Shown piece after piece: positions 9,294 through 17,782 of a stretch of DNA of 64,000 nt. The notes below the pieces were generated by a model. It saw only the letters and a program-made list of their open reading frames with translations. It was not told where the DNA came from and searched no databases. How positions within the stretch are numbered: the first letter of the stretch is position 1; each line of letters starts with the position of its first letter. The DNA comes from Palleniella muris. Its GTDB lineage: Bacteria > Bacteroidota > Bacteroidia > Bacteroidales > Bacteroidaceae. Position numbers and translations under genes: made by a program. The DNA lies in contig NZ_SRZC01000005.1 in assembly GCF_004792655.1 (NCBI RefSeq), positions 99,424-163,423 of the forward strand, in the 5' to 3' direction.

Positions 9294-9539
9294 ATGGAAC
9301 ACAAAACAACAAAAGAAGAAAAGACAATGAAAAAGAAAAAACCTTATATAGCTCCCGAAATAAAAATAATCCCCATGGACATGGAAAACCTCATGGGTAA
9401 TCCTACATCATGGAATGTCTATGATGAGGAGGGCAACCCTACCGGCGATGGTGGCAGTGTCATAGAGGGCAACCCGGGAGAAAAATCCGGCGGAGCCAAG
9501 GAAAACCCGTTCTCAGGGCCTTGGGAACTGGATTTGTAA
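9294..9539 (+). CDS. Small peptide of the KKPYIAPEI type, unknown function
   Basis: An 81-residue frame, or 70 residues if translation starts at the second ATG at 9327 (MKKKKPYIAPEIKIIPMDME). I prefer the second start on family grounds: many short Bacteroidetes peptides begin K-K-x-Y-I-x-P-E-I and continue to an M-E-x-(L/M)-(M/L) segment followed by a Gly/Asn/Pro-rich variable tail. Here that segment is MDMENLMGNPTS, with tail residues GNPTGDGGSVIEGNPGE. There is no signal peptide and no cysteine. A conserved head with a low-complexity tail recalls a precursor peptide, but no modification enzyme was found nearby. It lies between strong inverted repeats at 9213-9283 and 9552-9649. Confidence 0.65.
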   Translation: MEHKTTKEEKTMKKKKPYIAPEIKIIPMDMENLMGNPTSWNVYDEEGNPTGDGGSVIEGNPGEKSGGAKENPFSGPWELDL

Positions 9540-9551
9540 TAACAAACACAT

Positions 9552-9649
9552 ATATGTGGAAGCAGGAATGTCGCCTATCATCCGAAAGACCTATAAGCAG
9601 ACAATCCCCTCATCTTATGACAGAGCGTAAGACATTCCTGCACACATAT
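9552..9649. repeat. Long-stem inverted repeat after the small peptide gene
   Basis: ATATGTG-gaa-GCAGGAATGTC (9552-9572) faces GACATTCCTGC-a-CACATAT (9631-9649). The stem has 18 base pairs, a small internal bulge and a loop of 58 bases. It begins 12 bases after the stop of the small peptide gene and may be a 3' end structure or an independent RNA. Confidence 0.7.
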
Positions 9650-9827
9650 TTCCGTGCCTATGCATGACTGCATAAGCCGGGAAGCATCTCTCTGCGACAC
9701 AAACCGTAGGAATACGTGTATTACATCGGATAAGTGGAAGAACAAACGTTACGAAGCACCGTTCTGCGGACATCCGCAGGACTGTAATGAAGCAATACAT
9801 TATCTTATATCATGAGAAACATATATT

Positions 9828-9861
9828 CCGTGGGCTTCGCCTTTTAAGGCTTAGTTCACGG
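9828..9861. repeat. Hairpin with outer CCGTG/CACGG and inner GCCTT/AAGGC stems
   Basis: CCGTG (9828-9832) pairs with CACGG (9857-9861) and GCCTT (9839-9843) with AAGGC (9846-9850) across a 2-base loop. Internal unpaired bases make it a two-step stem. It lies in the gene-free stretch 9540-9900, which otherwise holds only the inverted repeat at 9552-9649. Confidence 0.5.
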
Positions 9862-9892
9862 TATTTGTCCGCATCCTACAATAATTTATAAA

Positions 9893-11035
9893 ATGGTTTA
9901 TAGTGTGAGAAAGAGAGAGGAAGCGCATCCCAAAGCCGTGACGGCCGATAAGGGTGCGCATTTTTTTTGTCTGCATGAGACATACACAAGAAAGGGGATA
10001 ATCTCTCACATTGGGCAGCATCTTTGCTTGTGCCAACACTCACAAGGCAAGAGGATGTTATATTTTTCAGCCGATAATCCTAAAGTAATCACCTCACCTC
10101 TCTATGACCTTGTCAACGACATATTCATGCAGGGATATGAGGGTGTCATAATTGACGAAATCCATTATGCATCAGAGTGGAGCATACACCTGAAAGCATT
10201 GTATGATGATTTTCCCAACAAAAAGATTTGGGTGTCGGACTCTTCTTCGTTAGTGTTACGGACCGGGACCGGAGACCTTTCGCGCCGTTATGTCCCTATC
10301 AGAATGCCTTTGATGTCTTTCCGTGAATATATGCATCTTGAAACCGGAGAAAAATATGACAAATACAATATAGGTGACACCTTATTGCCTGTGCAACCGG
10401 ATGCGGAACTGCTTAACCACTTCCGCAATTACCGCAGTCATGGCACACGTCCATTTTATCAAGAGAATAATTTCGAGGCTCGCTATATGGCAATAATTGA
10501 TAAGATTCTAAGCAATGACATCCCTTTCTTCCTGCCAAGCATTTCGGATAATAACTTGCGTGTCATGCGTGCGATAATCGGAACACTGTCTGACAGTTCT
10601 GTCCCACGTGTGCAGGTATCATCTTTATGCTCGGACTGGGGAATCGGAGCAGAAAAGCTTTACCAGCTTATCTTTATTATGGAGAATGTTGAGTTACTGA
10701 GAGTAATCAGATTGCAGAATGATACAAAAGCAAGAAGTGTCGGAGCAAAAATGCTGTTTGCCGATCCATGTGCGTACATGGTTTTGGATGCTCACCAAGA
10801 TACAGAAAGAGAAGCTTACGTTGTCAATTGCCTCACCCAAGCCGGCTATTCTGTCTCCGCCATGCGCAACGAGAAGGAAGGAGATTACATTGCCGCACTC
10901 GGCAAGAACTCAATTACATTGGAGGTCGGTGGGAAAAGCAAGAAACCCAAAAACGCCGACTATGTCCTTCGCGACAACACTGACTATCCTGCCGGCAACG
11001 CTATTCCTCTGTGGCTTCTCGGCATGATGTGGTAG
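9893..11035 (+). pseudogene. AAA_14/DUF4143-type ATPase, N-terminal part missing
   Basis: From about 10040 the frame matches the AAA_14/DUF4143 ATPases common in Bacteroidetes: GKRMLYFSADNPKV, the Walker B segment EGVIIDEIHYASEW, the sensor-like KKIWVSDSSSL, GDLSRRYV and MSFREYMHLETG, then the C-terminal PD-(D/E)XK-like part with SITLEVGGKSKKP. The Walker A region that should precede LYFSADN is absent. The first 50 codons do not resemble the family and contain the terminator-like hairpin at 9923-9968. The protein could not bind ATP normally, so the gene is called a remnant of a 5' deletion, even though its 3' part is open for 330 codons. Confidence 0.75.
9923..9968 (+). terminator. Hairpin with T-run
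   Basis: GCGCATCCC (9923-9931) pairs with GGGTGCGC (9952-9959) with one bulge, an inner GCCG/CGGC hairpin lies between them, and eight T residues follow at 9961-9968. It is placed inside the 5' part of the frame that opens at 9893, which argues that this part is not translated. Confidence 0.65.
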
Positions 11036-11101
11036 GAAAGAAACATTATTTCCCGGACACAAAACCCTACAGAAACAGGATTGAGAAAAGAGAACAGGAA
11101 T

Positions 11102-11179
11102 ATAGGTGACCTTTCACCCGGTAAACCATGACACTTTATATGAAAAAAGGTGACCTTTCATTGTGTGAAAGGTCACCTT
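11102..11179. repeat. Four-unit 22-bp repeat array B
   Basis: TGAC or TCAC cores start at 11107, 11129, 11151 and 11173, exactly 22 bases apart, in the context AAAGGTGACCTTTCA. The array fills the gap between the convergent ATPase remnant and pectate lyase gene. Confidence 0.85.
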
Positions 11180-11205
11180 CTGATTTTCTGTCCGTAAGGT
11201 TACGA

Positions 11206-13005
11206 TTAGTCAACCACCACAGCCTTGCCTTTGTAGATATACATACCCTTGGCAAGTCCGTCAAGGCTGTCAGCATTCCTGCGCACGCAACGGCCGTCGA
11301 TGGTGTATATATTCGTGTTTGCAGGCATGGCGTCCACCGTGTTGTCCGTGATGCAGTCGATGCCTGTCATGGCATTCGCGTTCTGCGCCGCGGTGATGTG
11401 CGCCACAAGAGAGTTAAGGTAATGCTCAAGGTTTGTGTAGCCGTCGCTCTGCACCAGTGCACCGTCAGCGGCGTCGTTAGGGTTCAGTCCGTTGGCAAGC
11501 TCCCATGCGTCCGGCATGCCGTCCTTGTCCGTGTCGAAATCATCCGCACGCTTCTCTTCCTTCAGCACAGGGAATCCGCCTGCCTCATCCTGAGTGTTGA
11601 CAAAGCCGGAGGCAAGACCCTTTCCTGTGTATGAAGCCTTTTTGTCGCGCACGTCACCCACGATGTATGTGTCGTGTGAGTCACGCCACAGCGATGCTCC
11701 TGCATACTCGAGTACGTTCGTGTAAGCCTGCTCCGCAGTATGCGTGGTGACAGGCAGATAGTCGATAGGCTCTTGGAGGCGCATTGCCTTCTTCACATCC
11801 TCGGTGAATGTGCCGTCCACCTTTCCGGTGTTAACCTGTGCATACATGCCGTAAGTCCATTGGTCCTGCGGAGTGATTCTGCTTGCGTAGTCAGGGTTCA
11901 CATTGCCGTCGACATAGAACGTGCCCCACTTGTGCAGCATCTTCTTCCAGTCGTTCCATGTTATGGTAACTTTCTTGCCGTCAACATCGATTTTGTTTGT
12001 CGCCATGTCAATCTCGAATTTCCTGCCCTTGATTGTGACATAGTTCTTTCCGCCTGATGCAGAACCGCTGACATCCTTGTCCGTCGCAGCAATGCCGGTG
12101 GCAGACGTGTAGCTTGATGCGATTTTTTTCTTGTCAAGGCAGTAGTCAACAGTGCGTATGCCGATGTTGGCAATGCGGTAGCGTCGTGCCTCTGCCACTG
12201 TCGCTGTGGCAGGTCCCGGCTTGTAGTAGTTATTGACGATGTTCACGTTCATGCCCTCGCCCCCGTAGCAGCCCTCTCCTGCCCAGTTGTAGAAGACATT
12301 GTTCCGCATGTCCATGCGCTCATCCGTCTGAGTTCCGGGACGCGGACCGAGGCGTGGCACACGGGAAGTGTGGTGAGCCATAAGATTGTGATGATAGGAC
12401 GCTCCCGAGCCGCCCCAGTTGCCACCATAGCCGTGCGCGCCTTTCGAGTGCCCCGAGTTTACAAGGCTCTGGTCGGCGATACACCACTGCACGGTGATGT
12501 TCTTGCTGCCATAGATGGAAAGGCACTCATCGATGGACCATGAGACAGAGCAATGGTCAATGATAATATCCTTGCGGTCCATGCCGCCGAGACCGTCCCC
12601 TTCATGTTTTGCAACATTCTCATTGCCGAGACGGAAGCGGAGATAACGTATGATGACATTGTCACCCTTGACGGTCACCGGCCATCCTGCTATGCAGATA
12701 CCGTCGCCGGGAGCTGTCTGTCCTGCCAAGGTTGTGTTGGCAGTCACATTGAGTGGAGCCTTAAGGTTTATCGTTCCTGAGACATCAAAGACAATGGTCT
12801 TCGGACCGCTTTGAGCCACAGCCCAGCGGAGCGAGCCCTTGTTTGTGTATTCGTCCTCAAGGGTGGTGACATGGAGCACCTTGCCTCCCCTGCCGCCTGT
12901 GGTGTACATGCCGAATCCTTCCGCACCCGGGAATGCCGGCTGCTGTGCCACGGACGGCGTTGCAGCCATGAGTGCGAGAAGAAGTGTTGGGAAAAGTTTT
13001 CTCAT
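11206..13005 (-). CDS. Exported pectate lyase-like protein (PL1 family) with T9SS-like tail
   Basis: The protein cleaves pectate or a similar uronate polymer by beta-elimination, judged from the parallel beta-helix pattern: AFPGAEGFGMYTTGGRGGKV, GSLRWAVAQSGPKTIVFDVSG, NTTLAGQTAPGDGICIAG, DNVIIRYLRFRLG, IIIDHCSVSWSIDECLS and HHTSRVPRLGPRPG. From ATG 13005 (MRKLFPTLLLALMAATPSVA, a signal peptide) the protein has 599 residues. The frame is open further upstream, but that extension is encoded by the 51-bp direct repeats at 13092-13208 and is rejected. A calcium-binding-like DTDKDGMPDAWE segment and a sorting tail (IYTIDGRCVRRN, LAKGMYIYKGKAVVVD) close the protein. It probably works with uronate-use genes such as that at 43.8 kb. 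Confidence 0.9.
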   Translation of the reverse strand: MRKLFPTLLLALMAATPSVAQQPAFPGAEGFGMYTTGGRGGKVLHVTTLEDEYTNKGSLRWAVAQSGPKTIVFDVSGTINLKAPLNVTANTTLAGQTAPGDGICIAGWPVTVKGDNVIIRYLRFRLGNENVAKHEGDGLGGMDRKDIIIDHCSVSWSIDECLSIYGSKNITVQWCIADQSLVNSGHSKGAHGYGGNWGGSGASYHHNLMAHHTSRVPRLGPRPGTQTDERMDMRNNVFYNWAGEGCYGGEGMNVNIVNNYYKPGPATATVAEARRYRIANIGIRTVDYCLDKKKIASSYTSATGIAATDKDVSGSASGGKNYVTIKGRKFEIDMATNKIDVDGKKVTITWNDWKKMLHKWGTFYVDGNVNPDYASRITPQDQWTYGMYAQVNTGKVDGTFTEDVKKAMRLQEPIDYLPVTTHTAEQAYTNVLEYAGASLWRDSHDTYIVGDVRDKKASYTGKGLASGFVNTQDEAGGFPVLKEEKRADDFDTDKDGMPDAWELANGLNPNDAADGALVQSDGYTNLEHYLNSLVAHITAAQNANAMTGIDCITDNTVDAMPANTNIYTIDGRCVRRNADSLDGLAKGMYIYKGKAVVVD

Positions 13006-13091
13006 GATGTTTGTTTTATGTTTTAGTTTTGTTATTTTGCCGGTTATGGTTCTTATGGAATTACAGTGTCGTCCGGAAATGGTTTTACAAA

Positions 13092-13208
13092 CGGAGACCA
13101 AACTTGTTTGAAGTCTTCCGAACGTGAGTTTCTTATGCAAAGAAACGGTTAAGTGAGCGGAGACCAAACTTGTTTGAAGTCTTCCGAACGTGAGTTTCTT
13201 ATGCAAAG
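13092..13208. repeat. Perfect 51-bp direct repeat upstream of the pectate lyase gene
   Basis: Bases 13092-13142 are repeated exactly at 13158-13208, a 66-base period. Each unit holds the small palindrome CAAACTTGTTTG, then CCGAACGTGAGTTTC and TGCAAAG. AACGTGAGTT also occurs at the end of the inverted-repeat element at 13315. Each unit ends in CAAAG, and after the second copy CAAAGTTA reads as a -7 box TAACTTTG on the minus strand (13204-13211). The duplication may therefore carry the promoter region of the pectate lyase gene. Confidence 0.85.
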
Positions 13209-13314
13209 TTATGCCTTTTGTCCGAAACAGCCAAATTTAAGCCCACATTATTACTATATATGAATGTTTTTCCCCTGCTTTCCAAAAGAATTTACCCCTA
13301 TGCAAAAGTATATT

Positions 13315-13557
13315 AACGTGAGTTCGACGAATTGCCTACTATCCTACAATAATGATAAAATGCTGCCAAAGCACCGTGAAACGGTGGCTCTTTGCTAACC
13401 CGGTATGCTGCCCAAAGCAGCATGCCGGGTAATACAGGCTCTCCGACAGCACCGTAAAACGGTGCCTCACATTATAAAAACATGCCAATAGAGACTCTGC
13501 AGAGTGAGGCAGCGTCTTAGTTTCAAAAGATAATTGCAAATTAGTCGAACTCACGTT
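13315..13557. mobile_element. MITE-like element with 19-bp terminal inverted repeats and three hairpins (copy 1)
   Basis: The left end AACGTGAGTTCGACGAATT (13315-13333) is the reverse complement of AATTAGTCGAACTCACGTT (13539-13557) except at one base. ATATT flanks both ends directly (13310-13314 and 13558-13562), as a target duplication would. The 243-bp element has no transposase. It contains a hairpin CACCGTGAAACGGTG (13372), a large hairpin CCCGGTATGCTGC/GCAGCATGCCGGG (13399-13429) and a third hairpin CACCGTAAAACGGTG (13450). A second, partial copy lies at 32875-33022. Confidence 0.75.
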
Positions 13558-13612
13558 ATATTACAGAAAGAATGACAAAGCATAGATTTGCCAATGGAGC
13601 TTGCTTACTTAT

Positions 13613-13677
13613 AAAAAAACAGTATATTCAGGAACAGATAATTGAGAAAAAACTTGTTTTCTGTTCCGGAATATACT
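13613..13677 (-). terminator. Strong terminator of the capsule operon
   Basis: AGTATATTCAGGAACAG (13621-13637) pairs with CTGTTCCGGAATATACT (13661-13677), 17 bases with one mismatch. On the minus strand the stem is followed by seven T residues (A run at 13613-13619). It lies about 30 bases after the stop of the last glycosyltransferase. The opposite side also has a short T run, so it may work in both directions. Confidence 0.85.
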
Positions 13678-13704
13678 ATTTTTGAATGATATGTACGGAA
13701 TAGC

Positions 13705-14463
13705 TTATCTCCTGAACTCAAAAATCTTGTACAGATACTTCAGTGAGATAAAGCAAATGTTTGTGTACAGTCCGTTTCTGCGGCATGCCGTGACATTCTC
13801 TTTGCTTATCAACCATCTGTTGCGCATATTCTTTGTGCTTATGCCGCCGGTGCGCATGGTGACAAAATCCTTCTTTATGTATTTTGTCTTTATGCGCTGC
13901 TTGTATATCAGGCGGACCAAGAGGTCATAGTCGGAGGCTATGCGGTAGTCCAAGGAGAATGTGCCGCATCTCCTGTAGACATCACGTCGGACATAGAACG
14001 ACGGGTGGGCAGGCATGAATCCAAATCTCAGCATCCATGGGCGGAACGGCGCACTGGAATAGTAGCGTACGCACTTCTCCGGATGTCCTTCGTTGATGAA
14101 ATGAATGTCTCCATATATGGCATCAATATCGTCGTTTCTGTCAAAAGTCTCTGCTATTGTTGCCAAGGCATCGTCGGCGGTAAAAAAATCATCAGAGTTC
14201 AGCATGCCCACAATATCTCCCGTTGCCATTGCTATGCCTTTGTTCATGGCGTCATAGATGCCTTTGTCAGGTTCGCTTATGATGCGCATACTGCCAGCGA
14301 ACTGCGGTTCGTATCTCTTTGCAATCTCTACGGTCTTATCTGTGGATGCTCCATCGATAATCCAGTATTCAATGTCTTTATATGTTTGTGCAAGCACCGA
14401 TTCAATAGTGTCAGCAATAGTTCGTTCACTGTTGTAGGATGCGGTTATAATGGATATTGTCAT
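13705..14463 (-). CDS. Family 2 glycosyltransferase
   Basis: A 252-residue GT-A fold enzyme that transfers a sugar from an activated donor to a growing glycan on the cytoplasmic side of the membrane. It begins MTISIITASYNSERTIADTI, and has the donor-binding EYWIIDGASTDKT, the aspartate-rich GMLNSDDFF and the later AHPSFYVRRDVYRRCG of the WcaA-like group. It is the last gene of the capsule operon, starts 3 bases after the stop of the preceding glycosyltransferase and ends just before the terminator at 13613-13677. Donor and acceptor cannot be read from the sequence. Confidence 0.9.
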   Translation of the reverse strand: MTISIITASYNSERTIADTIESVLAQTYKDIEYWIIDGASTDKTVEIAKRYEPQFAGSMRIISEPDKGIYDAMNKGIAMATGDIVGMLNSDDFFTADDALATIAETFDRNDDIDAIYGDIHFINEGHPEKCVRYYSSAPFRPWMLRFGFMPAHPSFYVRRDVYRRCGTFSLDYRIASDYDLLVRLIYKQRIKTKYIKKDFVTMRTGGISTKNMRNRWLISKENVTACRRNGLYTNICFISLKYLYKIFEFRR

Positions 14464-14466
14464 AGC

Positions 14467-15528
14467 TTATTGCTCATGAAATTCACCTATGGCGTATTGG
14501 TACAGTGCAAGATATTCCTCTGTCATCTTGTCCCAAGAAAAACGGGCAGTGTTTTCAAGTCCCTTACTGACAATTCCTTTTCTTGCCAGAGGGTCTTTCA
14601 GAAGTGATATTTTCTCCTGCAGAATCTCGGTTGTAATGTTGTCAAGCAGCAAATCCTTGTTTCCGATGACTTCCGGCAGAGACGATGTGTTCATCGCCAG
14701 TACGGGACATCCTGCCATCTGAGCTTCCAGGACAGGTAATCCGAATCCTTCATATAAGGATGGATAGATGAAGCAGAAAGCCTCATTATACAGTTTGTTG
14801 AGCTCTTCATCTGAGACACGTCCGCAGTATGTGTAATTAAGTTTATGCTGCTTCATGAGTTCCATTTCTTCATGTGTCAGAGCCGGTCCTACAATCTTCA
14901 GCCCGAAATTGCATTGGGCTATGGGTTGGATGATAGCGGCGAAATTCTTATATCCACCTCTGTGGCCTACAAACAGGAAATAGTCCTTGTACTTTGTGCC
15001 AGGCAGTCTGTGGAAACGGTTGTCGACTCCGTTATAAATTACGTGTACTTTCTCAGGGGGCACATCGGGAAGCAGCCTCAGCAAATCGTTCTTTGTGCTT
15101 TCTGAGATGCACACCACCGCATCCGCCTTTCTTATCGCCGCATACTGCTGACGGCAGAGAAGGTGTTTCTTTATCGGATTCTTCTCATAGAAGGAGTACA
15201 CAAAATCGTGGACGGTGGTGATGTTCACGGCACAAGGATGTGCGAGAGTGCGGTAATAGCTTGAGTGGAAGATGAATGGTTCCTTACTGTCGACAATGCT
15301 CTTTGATGGGTTTATGAGACGTTGCAGTGACGGGACAGAGAGATGACCTTTTATGATTTCTGCAGAAGACAAGTCCACCTGTTTCCGTGAGATGTTGTCG
15401 TTATCGTAGTCTATGAACGAGAGGTCGTTACCTTTTTCTAAGCATCTGCTGATAAGGTTTGTCCATACAACAGAGATTCCACCACACCGTTGTAGTGCAT
15501 AGATTATATTGTCATATAGTATTCTCAT
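14467..15528 (-). CDS. Family 4 glycosyltransferase
   Basis: A 353-residue GT-B enzyme. The N-terminal domain starts MRILYDNIIYALQRCGGISV. The C-terminal domain has YFLFVGHRGGYKNF, AFCFIYPSLYEGFGLPVLEAQMAGCPV with the conserved EGFGLPVLE donor-binding loop, and TSSLPEVIG. Such retaining transferases add mannose, rhamnose, galactose or similar residues from nucleotide sugars. It lies between the WbsX-like gene and the GT2 gene with gaps of 5 and 3 bases, so these genes are almost surely on one mRNA. Confidence 0.9.
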   Translation of the reverse strand: MRILYDNIIYALQRCGGISVVWTNLISRCLEKGNDLSFIDYDNDNISRKQVDLSSAEIIKGHLSVPSLQRLINPSKSIVDSKEPFIFHSSYYRTLAHPCAVNITTVHDFVYSFYEKNPIKKHLLCRQQYAAIRKADAVVCISESTKNDLLRLLPDVPPEKVHVIYNGVDNRFHRLPGTKYKDYFLFVGHRGGYKNFAAIIQPIAQCNFGLKIVGPALTHEEMELMKQHKLNYTYCGRVSDEELNKLYNEAFCFIYPSLYEGFGLPVLEAQMAGCPVLAMNTSSLPEVIGNKDLLLDNITTEILQEKISLLKDPLARKGIVSKGLENTARFSWDKMTEEYLALYQYAIGEFHEQ

Positions 15529-15533
15529 ATTCG

Positions 15534-16619
15534 TTAGTCTTTTAACTCGGATAAGGCTTCGTTCAAGGCTTTGATGTATCCTTTGCCGAACTTCATGTCA
15601 GGTTCCATGTAGTTGCCTTCGCCCCATTCGTTCCATGATTTTATGAAGCATAATGGAGTTTTCTTTTCGTTTACGGAGGACAGCACATCTTTGCAGTGCT
15701 TCTTGAATTCTTCCGGTGTTGAGCCGACAAACAGGTCACCGTTCCTTCCACTGCGTGGCGTATGGTCCCAGTTTGGCATAATGACAGGTATGTATCTTTC
15801 GTCGTGCCGTTCAAGGTCGCTGATAAGGCGTGGCCATATTGTCTTATACTTCATCATCCTCGGACATCTCAGCACCATGCTTGTAATTTTTCGTAGGAAC
15901 CATGAGAAATTGTGTATTTTATCTCTGTTATGACGGCATGAGACAACACTGTCGAAGCCACTGCCCAGTATGTCCTCACCTGTTGTGTCCGCAAAATAAG
16001 TGAATCCGGAGAAGTGGAATCCCGGCAGATTGTTTTCCTTTGCCAGCTGCTGCCAAAGGGACATGAAGCGTTCCGCCTCCTCGAACTCCAGTGGCTTGTA
16101 GATAAGGAAGAGAAGTTTTCCGTTGACTTTAAGATACCTTTTGTCTTTGAATGCTGGCAGAAGGGAATAGAAATGCTTCACGTCATCCTCCTCGCCACAG
16201 TACTTCTGTTCTGCAAGAATCTTCTTGTCGACCAATGAGCCATCATTATTCCAGAATTTCTTGAACCATGACTCATTAGCCCAGCACAAGCAGAAGGGAA
16301 AGTCCGGTTTGCCTGATTCCACAACCTCCTTGAATGGCAGTTCCAATTCTTCATGACCGTTGCCGAACCAATAATGGTAATAGCAGAAACCTGTCACACC
16401 GGCTTCTCTTGCCAAACAAGCCTGCTCCTCGCGCGTCTCAGGAAGGCGAAGGTCGTAGAATCCCAGGTCTGCAGGGATTTTTGGCTGGTAATGACCAGGG
16501 AACAGGCGCTTCGCCTTGGCTACATTTGTCCATTCCGTGAATCCTTTTCCCCACCATAGGTTGTTGTGTTCTGTGGGATGATATTGAGGTAGGTAGAATG
16601 CTATTATCTGTGGTTTCAT
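15534..16619 (-). CDS. WbsX-like (GH99-like) polysaccharide biosynthesis protein
   Basis: A 361-residue protein of the WbsX family found in O-antigen and capsule operons. Signature stretches are IIAFYLPQYHPTEHNNLWWG, GFTEWTNVAKA, GVTGFCYYHYWFGNG, CWANESW and FIKSWNEWGEGNYMEPD. The fold is a TIM barrel related to GH99 endo-mannosidases, but family members in such loci are thought to act in glycan assembly or trimming, and the activity is not settled. Its ATG overlaps the stop of the preceding GT4 gene by 4 bases (16616-16619), which points to coupled translation. Confidence 0.88.
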   Translation of the reverse strand: MKPQIIAFYLPQYHPTEHNNLWWGKGFTEWTNVAKAKRLFPGHYQPKIPADLGFYDLRLPETREEQACLAREAGVTGFCYYHYWFGNGHEELELPFKEVVESGKPDFPFCLCWANESWFKKFWNNDGSLVDKKILAEQKYCGEEDDVKHFYSLLPAFKDKRYLKVNGKLLFLIYKPLEFEEAERFMSLWQQLAKENNLPGFHFSGFTYFADTTGEDILGSGFDSVVSCRHNRDKIHNFSWFLRKITSMVLRCPRMMKYKTIWPRLISDLERHDERYIPVIMPNWDHTPRSGRNGDLFVGSTPEEFKKHCKDVLSSVNEKKTPLCFIKSWNEWGEGNYMEPDMKFGKGYIKALNEALSELKD

Positions 16620-17782
16620 CTGCGTCTGTTGTTTAGAATGATATTGTAGTTATCCATCAGTTTGCCGGCTAAGTAATCCCATGAATTGTTGCCATGATGG
16701 TAATCGTGCAGAATATTCTCTGCCATCCGGTCGAGGACAGTATTGCTGTTCATCTTTATTATAGCTCCTGCCAATGCATGGCTGTCCTTTGGAGCAACAA
16801 GGAGTCCGTGCCTGCCGTCCTCCACCATTTCATGCAATGCTCCGACTTTTGTCGCCAATACAGGCTTATCCAATGCGAACGCGGACATTATCACGCCGCT
16901 CTGCGTCGCATCGATATACGGGCAGCAGACAAATTGTGAATGATGGACGAGGGAAATGAGCTCATTTGTCTCAATGAAGCGGTTGATGAGCTTCACATAT
17001 CCCCGGTCAACATACTCCTGGATATTGAAATCAAATGTTCCTTTTCCTGCCACTACCAGTTTCAACGAAGGTTGTTCCTTATGTACTTCCTCCATTGCTT
17101 CACACAAGTACCTGATACCTTTGTGCGGGTTGATGCTTCCAATGAAAAGGATATAAGGCTTGTCGTAAAGTGATGCACCCACTTCGTTGTTTTTCAGATG
17201 TGTGTAGATACTCAGTTTGGAGTCGAATATTCTGTCGTCAGTGATTGAGTATCGTTGTTTGAACTGTTCTTTTTGGGTATTGTTAAGCAGCATGAAATAA
17301 TCAGCCCGTCTCATGGCAACTCCACGTTGCAGATTATATATGAATTTCTCATCACTGGAATGAGGTATCGGGTCGTGGACAGTGAACAATTTGGGCATGT
17401 CCAAACTATACAACAAAAAAAAGCAATAGTCGAAAGGCCATGTGAAATGTACCAAGTCATAGCCTCCTGCTTTAAGTTCTCTTCTGAATCTATAGGCAAG
17501 GAGGAATGATGTCCACGAGTAATTATGTGCTACAGGCATGTTGACAATCCTCATGTTCCTGAGTCCTGCTTCGTTCATTAGTCCTTTTAGTTCGGGATAA
17601 TCAGATGCGGGATAGACCTTTGCTTCCAGTTTCATCTTATCAATACTTACGACTGTCCCACACTTGTTCTTGTCAGACATGATCAAATAGTATGTTATGT
17701 CCACGCCTTTCTCTGCCAAAGCGTTGAGAAGAGGAATGTCACAGTCTGTAAAGACACTCAAGGATATATATGCTATTTTCAT
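16616..17782 (-). CDS. Family 4 glycosyltransferase
   Basis: A 388-residue GT-B enzyme. YDLVHFTWPFDYCFFL and KLFTVHDPIPHSSDEK lie in the acceptor domain. PYILFIGSINPHKGIRYLCEAM, KLVVAGKG, LVHHSQFVCCPYIDATQSGVIMSAFALDKPVLATKVGALHEMV form the donor domain. The usual EGFG motif is replaced by DATQSGVIMSAFAL, as in several Bacteroidetes capsule transferases. It overlaps both neighbours by 4 bases (polymerase stop at 17779, WbsX start at 16619). The sugar it adds is unknown. Confidence 0.9.
   Translation of the reverse strand: MKIAYISLSVFTDCDIPLLNALAEKGVDITYYLIMSDKNKCGTVVSIDKMKLEAKVYPASDYPELKGLMNEAGLRNMRIVNMPVAHNYSWTSFLLAYRFRRELKAGGYDLVHFTWPFDYCFFLLYSLDMPKLFTVHDPIPHSSDEKFIYNLQRGVAMRRADYFMLLNNTQKEQFKQRYSITDDRIFDSKLSIYTHLKNNEVGASLYDKPYILFIGSINPHKGIRYLCEAMEEVHKEQPSLKLVVAGKGTFDFNIQEYVDRGYVKLINRFIETNELISLVHHSQFVCCPYIDATQSGVIMSAFALDKPVLATKVGALHEMVEDGRHGLLVAPKDSHALAGAIIKMNSNTVLDRMAENILHDYHHGNNSWDYLAGKLMDNYNIILNNRRR

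Noticed and set aside
9552..9649. The long inverted repeat as a riboswitch
   Set aside because: It lies after a stop codon, not before a gene start, and shows none of the aptamer cores I know; it is kept only as a hairpin.
13006..13206. N-terminal extension of the pectate lyase to 13206
   Set aside because: The extension is the translation of the 51-bp direct repeats (the word HKKLTFGRLQTSLVS occurs twice) and precedes a perfect signal peptide start at 13005.
13339..13554. Open frame of 71 codons on the minus strand, and its relative at 32873-33085
   Set aside because: Both are translations of the three-hairpin element. The shared KSHRFTVL words come from the hairpins, and conservation follows pairing rather than codons.
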